Assembly: GCF_963662805.1 (NCBI RefSeq)
Contig: NZ_OY759862.1
Span: 1 to 64,000, forward strand
Reading direction: 5' to 3'
Origin: an uncultured Cohaesibacter sp.
GTDB taxonomy: Bacteria; Pseudomonadota; Alphaproteobacteria; Rhizobiales; Cohaesibacteraceae
DNA: 64,000 nt
In this document: in pieces, positions 38,036 to 46,075 of the stretch
Numbering within the stretch: the first letter of the stretch is position 1
Layout: every line of letters starts with the position of its first letter
The notes under the pieces: model-generated
Seen by the model: the letters and a program-made list of their open reading frames with translations, nothing else
What the model was told of the DNA's origin: nothing
Database searches by the model: none
Made by a program: the position numbers and the translations under genes

Positions 38036-38530
38036 ATGGCAGCGGGAGAGACCATGCAAAATGCCAGCTACGAGCATGATGCAGAAGGTGCGCTGGTCAT
38101 GCGCGACAGGATCGAGGCGAATTGGTCCGGAACGCCGTGGCACATTCATCCGCTACAGACCGAACAGTTTGAGATACTCGAGGGCGCCCTTTGGGTTGAG
38201 ACCAGAGACGGGTGCCTGCAAGTCTCCAAGGGAGAATGCTACACGGTCGCTCGTGGGCAGCCTCATCGGGTGCATACCATCGGCGAGGCGCAAGTGGAGG
38301 CGATCATCACGCTCGATCCGGCTTACGATTCGGATGTCTATTTCCGCGGCGTGGCGCTGTGCTTCAAGCAGCACAGGAACACCTTGCTGCAGGTTGCCCT
38401 GATGCAAAGTGAAGTGGATCACTTGGGTTTTTATTACGCAGGCATTCCGATTTGGTTCCAGGATATGCTATTTGCTCTATTAGCCCCCTTGGCCCGGTTG
38501 CTCGGATACAGAATGCCCGAGAGCAACTGA
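38036..38530 (+). CDS. Cupin domain protein
   Basis: A 164-residue protein with one cupin barrel. Motif 1 is WHIHPLQTEQFEILEGALWVE and motif 2 is GQPHRVHTIGE, providing His, His, Glu and His as metal ligands. The C terminus is hydrophobic (DMLFALLAPLARLLGY) and could associate with membrane. Cupins of this kind have many roles; none can be assigned. ATG 38036 has AAAGGGG upstream; ATG 38054 with GGGAGAG is an alternative. It ends 46 bp before the AbrB-type transporter and may be co-transcribed. Confidence 0.7.
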   Translation: MAAGETMQNASYEHDAEGALVMRDRIEANWSGTPWHIHPLQTEQFEILEGALWVETRDGCLQVSKGECYTVARGQPHRVHTIGEAQVEAIITLDPAYDSDVYFRGVALCFKQHRNTLLQVALMQSEVDHLGFYYAGIPIWFQDMLFALLAPLARLLGYRMPESN

Positions 38531-38576
38531 TCCGACATCATTGGGTGTCACGTCCGGCACCTCAAAGGATTCCGAT

Positions 38577-39618
38577 GTGTTAAAGATTATCGAGTTGTAT
38601 GCCATCGCCTTCGCAGGCGGGTGGCTGGCAAACAAGGTTGGCTTGCCCGCTCCCTGGCTGACGGGATCTCTGCTCTCCGTCGTGATTGGCATCTATGCCG
38701 GCCGACAACTCGTACTTCCCGACCGGATCAAGGACATCGGCTTCATGCTCGTCGGCCTCATCCTCGGGACCGGCTTCACACCCGACACGTTGCATGCCAT
38801 CGCCGCATGGCCCATCAGCATCGCGCTGCTGGTGGTAACGGTGTTCGTCATAACGCTCTGTTCCTATCTGGTGCTGACCCGCATCGGACGCTGGGACCAC
38901 GCAACGGCCCTCTTTGCGTCGCTCCCGGGAGCGCTGAGCTACATCATGGCCATTGTTGAATCCACCAAGGTCGATGTCTCCCGCGTCGCCGTGGCGCAAT
39001 CGATCAGGGTGTTTGCCATGATCGCGGTCTTGCCCATTTTGCTCACGCCCTTCTCGACCCTTGAAGGGGAGGCTGTGCATCTTCAGGCCGAGGCCCCTGC
39101 CAACGACGTTCCTTGATCTCAAATCCATTGCCATACTGCTAGCCATCGCTGCGATCACATGGCCTGTGGTCAAGTGGTTGAAGATCCCTGCAGGCCTGTT
39201 GCTCGGTGGCATGGCGATTTCCGGGGTCTTCTATCTCACGGATACCTTCCATGCGCCTCTGCCGGACTGGCTCGCTGTGCCGGGCTTCCTGACCATCGGT
39301 GCCATGGTGGGAACGCGTTTTGGTTCGGTCTCGCTCAGCCAGCTCGCGCGGCTGGCGTGGATTTCCCTGCTCTCGCTGTTCGTGTCGATGGCAGTCTCTC
39401 TGTTGGCAGCCCTCATCGGTTGGAAGCTGCTCGGCTTCTCTCTTGGCCAGACCTTTCTGGCCTATGCACCCGGCGGATTCGAGACGATGGTTCTGCTGGC
39501 ATTCCTGTTCGATCTGAACCCGGCGTTCGTTGCCGGCCATCATCTGGTGCGTTACCTCGGTCTCGTGATTGTCGCGCCAGCCATAATCCTCAGACTGACC
39601 CGCCAGAAAAAGACCTGA
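38577..39618 (+). CDS. AbrB-family membrane protein (one frameshift)
   Basis: Two repeated halves of an AbrB-duplication (PF05145-type) membrane protein are present in two frames. The first half has KVGLPAPWLTGSLLSVVIG, MLVGLILGTGFTPD and FASLPGALSYIMAI. The second has WLKIPAGLLLGGMAISGVFY, FLTIGAMVGTRFG and FLAYAPGGFETMVLLAFL. Related proteins are proposed transporters or ammonia-monooxygenase-like regulators; the substrate is unknown. The frame changes near 39108: removing one C from GTTCCTTG joins N-D-V to L-D-L-K-S. The GTG at 38577 with AAAGGA upstream is the likely start. This is the only break in the otherwise clean 12.85-61.88 kb stretch, so it may be an error or a recent loss. Confidence 0.75.
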
Positions 39619-40139
39619 GAACCGGGCCTCCTATTCGAATCTTGAGGCACAAATACAACTTCGCCGACAGGTGGTGGTTCTTAGGAAAAGCCCGTATAGC
39701 GTTTGTTTTAAGCTTGAAACTAGTGTGATTCTCATGCCGACACGCCATGATCGTTGGCGATGAAATCAGTGTATAAAGTGCATGAAAAGTGCATATTTTT
39801 TCTGCCACTTAGGACGCATAGGACTAATGCGGACATACATTATCAGGTGGTTTAAGATACTGAATTATAACAAGTAAATTAGAACGTATCTTTCAAATGA
39901 ACATTTTGCCTGTGACCACGAGTCGCAGTAGCCGGTCCGGCGGGGGCATTCCGTTGACCTGAGTCAAGGCGTATGAAGGGGGTCACCCATAGGGTTTGAC
40001 CACCCTGTGGGGGAAGTGCGTTCCAATTTCAGCTTGCATTCAAGATGGCTAATACAGACTGCAAGCATGGAGGATCGACCATTTAAGCTTTAGCGCCGGA
40101 CAACCCTTTGTTGTGCGCCGCTGGAGATGGGACTGAAAG
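39619..40139. other. ccoN upstream region
   Basis: This 520-bp AT-rich then GC-rich spacer has no coding frame worth naming. It holds the FNR/FixK box at 39954-39967. If that box sits at -41.5, transcription would start near 40002, giving a leader of about 138 bases. Confidence 0.6.
39954..39967 (+). promoter_or_regulatory. FNR/FixK box upstream of ccoNOQP
   Basis: TTGACCTGAGTCAA has perfect TTGA and TCAA half sites with a 6-bp spacer, the classic anaerobox core. It is the only such box in the ccoN upstream region. Confidence 0.8.
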
Positions 40140-41771
40140 ATGGCTCACGCGACAAAAAGACTCTCTGTTGAAGAAGGTGCTTTTGCAGTATTCCTGACTG
40201 TTCTCGCCTTCGCCTGCCTGACGATTGCCGCTAAAGCGGTAGATGGCGTCATGGCATTCCACGCAACCGTCGGGCTGATATTCTCTGCCCTAGGTGTGTT
40301 TCTCATTTTCAACGCCTATTTCAAGCGTCCCGTTGACGTCGATGAAACAGGCTACAACCTCGGCCCGATCAAGTTCGCATCGGCTGCCGCCATGTTCTGG
40401 GGGATCGCAGGCTTTCTGGTTGGCGATATCATCGCATGGCAGCTGACCTTCCCGATCCTGAACTTCGATCTGGAATGGACGAGCTTTGGCCGCCTGCGCC
40501 CGTTGCACACCTCTGCGGTGATCTTTGCATTCGGTGGTAACGTGCTGCTCGCCACGTCCTTCTATGTGGTGCAGCGGACCAGTCATGCACGCATTGCCGG
40601 TCGCATTGCGCCATGGTTCGTGATCCTTGGCTACAACGCCTTCATCGTGATAGCCGGTACTGGCTATCTGCTGGGCGCAACGCAGGGCAAGGAATATGCC
40701 GAACCGGAATGGTATGCCGACCTTTGGCTGACCATCGTCTGGGTGACCTATCTTCTGGTCTTCCTCGCAACGCTCTGGAAGCGCAAGGAGCCGCATATCT
40801 ATGTGGCCAACTGGTTCTACCTCGCTTTCATCGTGACAATCGCGATGCTGCATCTGGGCAACAACGTGTCGATCCCGGTTTCGGTCTTCGGCATCAAGTC
40901 TTACCAGGTCTTCTCTGGTGTGCAGGATGCGATGGTTCAGTGGTGGTACGGGCATAACGCGGTGGGCTTCTTCCTCACTGCTGGCTTCCTTGCCATCATG
41001 TACTACTTCATCCCCAAACGCGCCGAGCGTCCGGTCTATTCCTACCGGCTGTCGATCGTGCACTTCTGGGCCCTGATCTTCATCTATATCTGGGCTGGTC
41101 CGCACCATCTGCATTACACCGCTCTGCCTGATTGGGCACAGACCCTTGGTATGACCTTCTCCGTCATCCTCTGGATGCCGTCCTGGGGTGGCATGATCAA
41201 CGGCCTGATGACCCTGTCCGGCGCCTGGGACAAGCTCAGAACCGACCCCGTGCTCCGCATGATGGTGGTGTCCGTTGCCTTCTACGGCATGTCGACCTTC
41301 GAAGGTCCGCTCATGTCCGTGAAAGCCGTGAACTCCCTGTCGCACTACACGGACTGGACCATCGGTCACGTGCATTCCGGCGCTCTTGGCTGGGTTGGCT
41401 ACATTTCCTTCGGTGCACTCTACTGCCTCGTTCCGTGGCTGTGGAACCGCAAGAAGCTCTACTCCAATACCCTTGTCGAATGGCACTTCTGGATCTCGAC
41501 CCTTGGTATCGTGCTCTACATCACCTCGATGTGGGTCTCCGGTATCATGCAGGGCCTGATGTGGCGCGCCTATGACAAGCTCGGTTTCCTTGAATATTCC
41601 TTCATCGAAACCGTCGAAGCCATGCACCCGTTCTATATGATCCGCGCGATCGGCGGCCTGATGTTCGTCCTTGGCGCTCTGATCATGGCTTATAACCTCT
41701 GGATGACCGTACGTGTGGGCGAAAAGGCTGAAGCCGATGCCGCCGACCCGGCGCTGGTCCCTGCAGAATAA
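40140..41771 (+). CDS. ccoN: cbb3-type cytochrome c oxidase subunit I
   Basis: CcoN is the catalytic heme b/heme b3-CuB subunit of the high-affinity proton-pumping cbb3 oxidase. The 543-residue protein has about 12 membrane helices and the family's conserved histidines: LRPLHTSAVIFAF, the CuB ligand region VQWWYGHNAVGFFLTAG, AGPHHLHYTALPDW and HVHSGALGW. The N terminus includes an additional helix typical of alphaproteobacterial CcoN. It is first in the ccoNOQP operon, with a FixK-type box upstream. Confidence 0.98.
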   Translation: MAHATKRLSVEEGAFAVFLTVLAFACLTIAAKAVDGVMAFHATVGLIFSALGVFLIFNAYFKRPVDVDETGYNLGPIKFASAAAMFWGIAGFLVGDIIAWQLTFPILNFDLEWTSFGRLRPLHTSAVIFAFGGNVLLATSFYVVQRTSHARIAGRIAPWFVILGYNAFIVIAGTGYLLGATQGKEYAEPEWYADLWLTIVWVTYLLVFLATLWKRKEPHIYVANWFYLAFIVTIAMLHLGNNVSIPVSVFGIKSYQVFSGVQDAMVQWWYGHNAVGFFLTAGFLAIMYYFIPKRAERPVYSYRLSIVHFWALIFIYIWAGPHHLHYTALPDWAQTLGMTFSVILWMPSWGGMINGLMTLSGAWDKLRTDPVLRMMVVSVAFYGMSTFEGPLMSVKAVNSLSHYTDWTIGHVHSGALGWVGYISFGALYCLVPWLWNRKKLYSNTLVEWHFWISTLGIVLYITSMWVSGIMQGLMWRAYDKLGFLEYSFIETVEAMHPFYMIRAIGGLMFVLGALIMAYNLWMTVRVGEKAEADAADPALVPAE

Positions 41772-41783
41772 GGAACGGTTTTC

Positions 41784-42518
41784 ATGTCTTTGATGCAAAA
41801 ACACGGCATTCTCGAACGCCATTCCATGCTTCTGCTCGTTGGCATCCTCATTGTGGTTGCCATCGGGGGGCTCGTCGAGATCGTCCCGCTTTTCTATCTG
41901 AAAAGTACCATCGAGAAGGTGGAAGGCGTTCGTCCTTACACCCCGCTCGAACTCGCCGGTCGTAACATCTATATCCGCGAAGGCTGCTATCTGTGTCACT
42001 CACAGATGATCCGCCCGATGCGTGACGAAATCGAGCGTTACGGTCATTATTCTCTCGCAGCCGAGTCCATGTACGACCATCCCTTCCAGTGGGGATCCAA
42101 GCGTACCGGTCCGGACCTTGCGCGTGTGGGCAACAAATATTCCGACCTCTGGCACGTCAATCACTTGACTGATCCGCGCTCTGTGGTTCCGGAATCCGTT
42201 ATGCCCGGCTATCCGTTCCTCGTCAAAAGCGAGCTGAAGGTAAACGATATCTCGTCTGACCTCGTGGTCAACCAGTTCATCGGTGTGCCTTACACAGAAG
42301 AGCAGATTGCCAACGCCAAGGCCGACATGATGGCCCAGGCAAATCCCGATGATGACAACATCGATGGCTTCGAAGAACGCTATCCTGATGTCACCTATCG
42401 TGACTTTGATGGCAACCCGGACAAAGTGACGGAAATGGACGCTCTCGTGGCGTACCTTCAGGTACTGGGCACGATGGTCGATTTCTCGATCTATGACGAC
42501 AAGGCTGACCTTCGCTAA
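41784..42518 (+). CDS. ccoO: cbb3-type cytochrome c oxidase subunit II (monoheme)
   Basis: CcoO carries one heme c and passes electrons to CcoN. The 244-residue protein has an N-terminal membrane anchor (MLLLVGILIVVAIGGLVEIVPLF) and the heme-binding motif EGCYLCHSQMIRPM (Cys68, Cys71, His72). An axial Met is probably in SVMPGYPFL. It lies 12 bp after ccoN. Confidence 0.97.
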   Translation: MSLMQKHGILERHSMLLLVGILIVVAIGGLVEIVPLFYLKSTIEKVEGVRPYTPLELAGRNIYIREGCYLCHSQMIRPMRDEIERYGHYSLAAESMYDHPFQWGSKRTGPDLARVGNKYSDLWHVNHLTDPRSVVPESVMPGYPFLVKSELKVNDISSDLVVNQFIGVPYTEEQIANAKADMMAQANPDDDNIDGFEERYPDVTYRDFDGNPDKVTEMDALVAYLQVLGTMVDFSIYDDKADLR

Positions 42519-42529
42519 GGAGCTGGTTC

Positions 42530-42682
42530 ATGTCGACCTATGAAACTTTAGCTAACTTCGCGCAAACATGGGGCTTGCTCTATTTCGTGCTGATCTTTGC
42601 TGGCGTGCTGGTTTATACCTTCTGGCCGTCCAACAAGAAGCGGTTCGATGATGCTGCCAACATGCCGCTGCGGGAGGACTGA
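42530..42682 (+). CDS. ccoQ: cbb3-type oxidase small subunit CcoQ
   Basis: A 50-residue single-span protein between ccoO and ccoP. It starts MSTYETLANFAQTWGLLYFV and contains one helix (LLYFVLIFAGVLVYTFW), then a basic stretch and a short acidic end. This is the normal CcoQ/FixQ size and layout; the protein stabilises the oxidase complex. AAGGAG lies before the ATG, and 2 bp separate it from ccoP. Confidence 0.93.
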   Translation: MSTYETLANFAQTWGLLYFVLIFAGVLVYTFWPSNKKRFDDAANMPLRED

Positions 42683-42684
42683 GA

Positions 42685-43557
42685 ATGAGCGATCACGAAA
42701 AAGAAATTGACCACCTGTCTGGTGTGGAAACCACTGGTCATTCCTGGGACGGTCTGAAAGAACTGAACAACCCGCTGCCACGCTGGTGGCTGTGGACCTG
42801 GTACGCCACCATCATCTGGGGTATCGGCTACTGGATCCTGTATCCGGCCTGGCCGCTGGTGACGGACTACACCAAGGGGTTTCTCGGGCACTCCAACCGT
42901 GCGGAAGGCATCGCTGCCTACAACTCACTGGTTGAAGCGCGTCTTGAGCAGGCCTCCGGTCTGGCAGACGCCTCGGTTGAGGACATTCTTGCTGACGACA
43001 ACATGCGTCAGTTTGCAGTGGCTCAGGGTGCGGCGGCCTTCGGTGACAACTGTGCTGCCTGCCACGGCTCGGGCGCAGCTGGCACCACCGGCTATCCGAA
43101 CCTGCTGGACGACGACTGGCTTTGGGGCGGCACCATCGATGCCATCCACGAGACCATCCGCGTTGGCATCCGTTCGACCAGCGATGAAACCCGGACAAAC
43201 GACATGACGGCCTTCGGTCGCGACGAAATCCTCTCTTCCGAGGAAATCGCAACCGTTGCCAGCTATGTCCAGTCGCTTTCGGGCTCTGCACCGGAAGGGG
43301 CCGATCTTGAAGCGGGCCAGCAGCTGTTCATGGACAACTGCACCTCCTGCCATGGCGAAGATGCCAAAGGCATGCAGGAGCTCGGTGCGCCGAACCTGAC
43401 TGATGCCATCTGGCTCTATGGTGGCGACCGCGAAACCATCATCGAGACCATCACGAATGGTCGCAAGGGCGTGATGCCCACCTGGGAAGCGCGTCTCGAT
43501 CCTGTGACGATCAAATCCCTGGCGGTGTATGTTCACACCCGTGGTGGTGGCCAGTAA
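42685..43557 (+). CDS. ccoP: cbb3-type cytochrome c oxidase subunit III (diheme)
   Basis: CcoP is the diheme c subunit that receives electrons from soluble cytochromes. The 290-residue product has the N-terminal FixP region with a membrane helix (WLWTWYATIIWGIGYWILYP, residues 36-55). The two heme sites are C123-A-A-C-H127 and C219-T-S-C-H223, each followed by W-L-W-G/W-L-Y-G and Met segments. It completes ccoNOQP. Confidence 0.97.
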   Translation: MSDHEKEIDHLSGVETTGHSWDGLKELNNPLPRWWLWTWYATIIWGIGYWILYPAWPLVTDYTKGFLGHSNRAEGIAAYNSLVEARLEQASGLADASVEDILADDNMRQFAVAQGAAAFGDNCAACHGSGAAGTTGYPNLLDDDWLWGGTIDAIHETIRVGIRSTSDETRTNDMTAFGRDEILSSEEIATVASYVQSLSGSAPEGADLEAGQQLFMDNCTSCHGEDAKGMQELGAPNLTDAIWLYGGDRETIIETITNGRKGVMPTWEARLDPVTIKSLAVYVHTRGGGQ

Positions 43558-43998
43558 ACGGCCCATGCCAAAGCGCGTTTTTGGACGCGCTAGACAATCT
43601 GGAGATGGGGCTGGCCAATGGCTGGCCCCGCTTCCTGCCAAGAGGGCTTCTCGACTCGATGGGAGTGCCGAAAAGCCGAATTCTGCGCCGATGGACTCTT
43701 TGGGATCGCACCGAATGTGACCTGATGAGGCTGGGCAGACGATCTTGTAAAGCTGCCAGGCGGGTCTCGGCCGACAGAGACGGAAACCGAAGCGAGAGCG
43801 ATATCGCGACAATATGCCTCGGTATTTTCACTCAGATTTGGTCTATGTCATATACCATGTACGCGATGGCCTGCTAAACGAGACATTAAATAGAAGTAGA
43901 TAAAATGCCTGTTAGCAGGGCCGGGAGGACTGACCAATCCATCTGCCGGAGCCCGCACTGCCTGCCGGCAAAAGGTGACTGTTTCGAGGAGAAGCGAG
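43558..43998. other. Intergenic region between ccoP and ccoG
   Basis: 440 bp with no reliable gene. An AGCGCG/CGCGCT hairpin with an 8-base loop (about 43571-43590) follows ccoP but lacks a T tract after it. I find no TTGA-N6-TCAA box here, so ccoG may depend on read-through from ccoNOQP or on another promoter. Confidence 0.5.
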
Positions 43999-45450
43999 AT
44001 GACGGTGGAAGCCCCAGGGACCAGCTCGGGCGGCGAGACACTCTACGCGAAGGCCAAGAAGGTCTATCCGCAAAGCGTCAAAGGCCGCTACCGGAATTTC
44101 AAATGGGCGTTCATGATCGTGTCGCTCGGTATTTATTACTTCCTGCCTTTCGTGCGTTGGGATCGTGGCCCCGGAGCGCCTGATCAGGCCGTCCTGATCG
44201 ACTTCCCCGCCCGTCGTTTCTATTTCTTTTTCATCGAGATCTGGCCGCAGGAGGTCTACTACCTCACCGGCCTGCTGATCCTTGCTGCCTTGACACTGTT
44301 CCTGATGAACGCGCTCGCCGGGCGTGTCTGGTGCGGCTACATGTGCTTCCAGACGGTCTGGACCGACCTCTTCATGCTGGTCGAGCGCTGGATCGAAGGC
44401 GACCGCCGCGAACGTATCAAGTCCGACCAACAGCCGCTGACCGGCAAAAAGGTTGGCCGCACGATCTTCAAGCATATCGTCTGGCTGATGATCGCGTGGT
44501 GGACCGGTGGTGCCTGGGTTCTCTATTTCTCCGACGCTCCGACACTGGTCACCGAGCTTGCCTTTGGTGAAGCGCCGATGGTTGCCTATCTCTGGATCGG
44601 CATCCTGACCGCGACTACCTACATCATGGCCGGCCACATGCGCGAACAGGTTTGCGTTTACATGTGCCCGTGGCCGCGCATTCAGGCCGCTCTCACGGAT
44701 GAATGGGCGCTTAACGTCACCTACCGCACCGACCGGGGCGAACCACGCGGATCGCTCAAGAAGATGAAGGCACGGGCCAAGGAAGGTCTGCCCGCCGGGG
44801 ATTGCGTTGACTGTGGCCAGTGCGTCGCTGTTTGCCCGACCGGCATCGACATTCGCGATGGTGCCCAGCTGGCCTGCATCCAGTGTGGCCTGTGCATCGA
44901 TGCCTGTGACAATGTCATGGAAAAGGTCGGCAAGCCACGGGGTCTCATCGACTACGAGACCGATATCAACATCCAGCGTCATCTCGAAGGCAAGGAAAGC
45001 ATCTATCGCTTCATCCGCCCACGCACGATCATCTATATCGGCATGATCTCGCTCGTCTGCGGCCTGATGATCTTCACCCTGCTCAATCGCCAGCTCGTTG
45101 ACCTCAATGTGCTGCACGACCGCAACCCGCTGTTCGTGCAACTGTCAGACGGCTCCCTACGCAATGGCTACACCATCCGCCTGATCAACAAGGCGACCAC
45201 GGCGCGCGACTTCGAGCTGAGCCTTGTCAATGCGCCCGAAGGCTTCTCCATGACAGCCGTCGGCATCGAAAGCGATCATACCCGGTCCATGGTTGTGCCC
45301 ATTCAGGCCGACCTGACCAAGGAGCTCAGGGTTCAGGTCTTCGCCCCTCCCGGAGCACCCCTCGACAAGTCGCAGCCAATCGGCTTCAACGTCCGGGACG
45401 CCGAGACCGGAGAAGCTCAGACGGTAACCGACTATTTCAAGGCACCGTAA
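43999..45450 (+). CDS. ccoG: cbb3 oxidase accessory ferredoxin-like protein CcoG (FixG)
   Basis: CcoG is a membrane iron-sulfur protein, shown in related bacteria to reduce copper for cbb3 assembly. The 483-residue protein has several membrane helices, Cys motifs in GRVWCGYMCFQTVW and QVCVYMCPWPRIQ, and a double 4Fe-4S ferredoxin domain (CVDCGQCVAVCPTGIDI and CIQCGLCIDACD). A C-terminal beta domain (FixG/Ig-like) ends the protein. The start at 43999 has GAGGAGAAG upstream. A strong hairpin 26 bp after its stop separates it from fixH, unlike the tight fixGHIS arrangement in rhizobia. Confidence 0.96.
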   Translation: MTVEAPGTSSGGETLYAKAKKVYPQSVKGRYRNFKWAFMIVSLGIYYFLPFVRWDRGPGAPDQAVLIDFPARRFYFFFIEIWPQEVYYLTGLLILAALTLFLMNALAGRVWCGYMCFQTVWTDLFMLVERWIEGDRRERIKSDQQPLTGKKVGRTIFKHIVWLMIAWWTGGAWVLYFSDAPTLVTELAFGEAPMVAYLWIGILTATTYIMAGHMREQVCVYMCPWPRIQAALTDEWALNVTYRTDRGEPRGSLKKMKARAKEGLPAGDCVDCGQCVAVCPTGIDIRDGAQLACIQCGLCIDACDNVMEKVGKPRGLIDYETDINIQRHLEGKESIYRFIRPRTIIYIGMISLVCGLMIFTLLNRQLVDLNVLHDRNPLFVQLSDGSLRNGYTIRLINKATTARDFELSLVNAPEGFSMTAVGIESDHTRSMVVPIQADLTKELRVQVFAPPGAPLDKSQPIGFNVRDAETGEAQTVTDYFKAP

Positions 45451-45476
45451 GGCGCTTTCTAACCAAAAAGACATGA

Positions 45477-45513
45477 AATAGAGGCTTTCGGGATCTACCC
45501 AAAGCCTCTATTT
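45477..45513. terminator. Strong hairpin between ccoG and fixH
   Basis: AATAGAGGCTTT pairs with AAAGCCTCTATT, with the stem extended inward by CGGG/ACCC-type pairing, and is followed by T-T-A-G. The stem is long and largely perfect and could end or attenuate transcription from ccoG. Confidence 0.75.
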
Positions 45514-45549
45514 AGTTCCACAATATGACAGGGCAGGAGCGACGGAGTA

Positions 45550-46059
45550 ATGGCGATGACAGAACAGAGAACGGGCGCCAAACAGAAGAAATTCACCGGC
45601 TGGCATGTGCTGATGTGGATCGGCGGTTTCTTTGGCGTGATGTTCTTCGCCAACGGAATGTTCGTCTATTATGCCCGCTCCACCTGGCCCGGTGTGGTCG
45701 AGCAGAGCCCCTATCAGGCCAGCCAGAACTACAACAACACCCTGAAGGAAGCTCAGGCGCAGGCGGATCGCCACTGGCAGATGGCCATGCAGCTCAAACG
45801 CCGCCAGAACGAAGTCTTCCTCGTTGTCGAGGCCAAGGACAAACTCGGCAACCCTCTTACCGATCTCGAAATCGAGGCCAACATCGGCCGCTCCGTGACA
45901 GAAACTTTTGACCGTCAGATCGTCATGACACCACAATCCGACGGTGTCTATCAGGGCAGCATCGGCACCTTGGATCCGGGCCGCTGGCGCATCCAGCTTG
46001 AGGCCCTGCAGAACAAGGAAGTGAAGTTCCAGACTCTCGAAACCGTCACGCTGAACTAG
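45550..46059 (+). CDS. fixH: cbb3 oxidase assembly protein FixH
   Basis: FixH supports cbb3 maturation. The 169-residue protein has a basic N terminus, one membrane helix (WHVLMWIGGFFGVMFFANGMFVYYA, residues 18-42) and a periplasmic beta-rich domain. The family blocks are MFVYYARSTWPGVV, SQNYNNTLKEAQAQ and LDPGRWRIQLEA. ATG 45550 has GGAG close upstream; ATG 45556 is possible. ccoI follows 16 bp later. Confidence 0.92.
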   Translation: MAMTEQRTGAKQKKFTGWHVLMWIGGFFGVMFFANGMFVYYARSTWPGVVEQSPYQASQNYNNTLKEAQAQADRHWQMAMQLKRRQNEVFLVVEAKDKLGNPLTDLEIEANIGRSVTETFDRQIVMTPQSDGVYQGSIGTLDPGRWRIQLEALQNKEVKFQTLETVTLN

Positions 46060-46075
46060 CCTCAACGGATCCCCG

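Noticed and set aside
40290..41999. A 569-codon open frame antisense to ccoN
   Set aside because: Mirror of ccoN/ccoO; composition typical of antisense translation.
43571..43590. Hairpin after ccoP as a terminator
   Set aside because: The stem is only 6 bp with an internal T run and no T tract after it.
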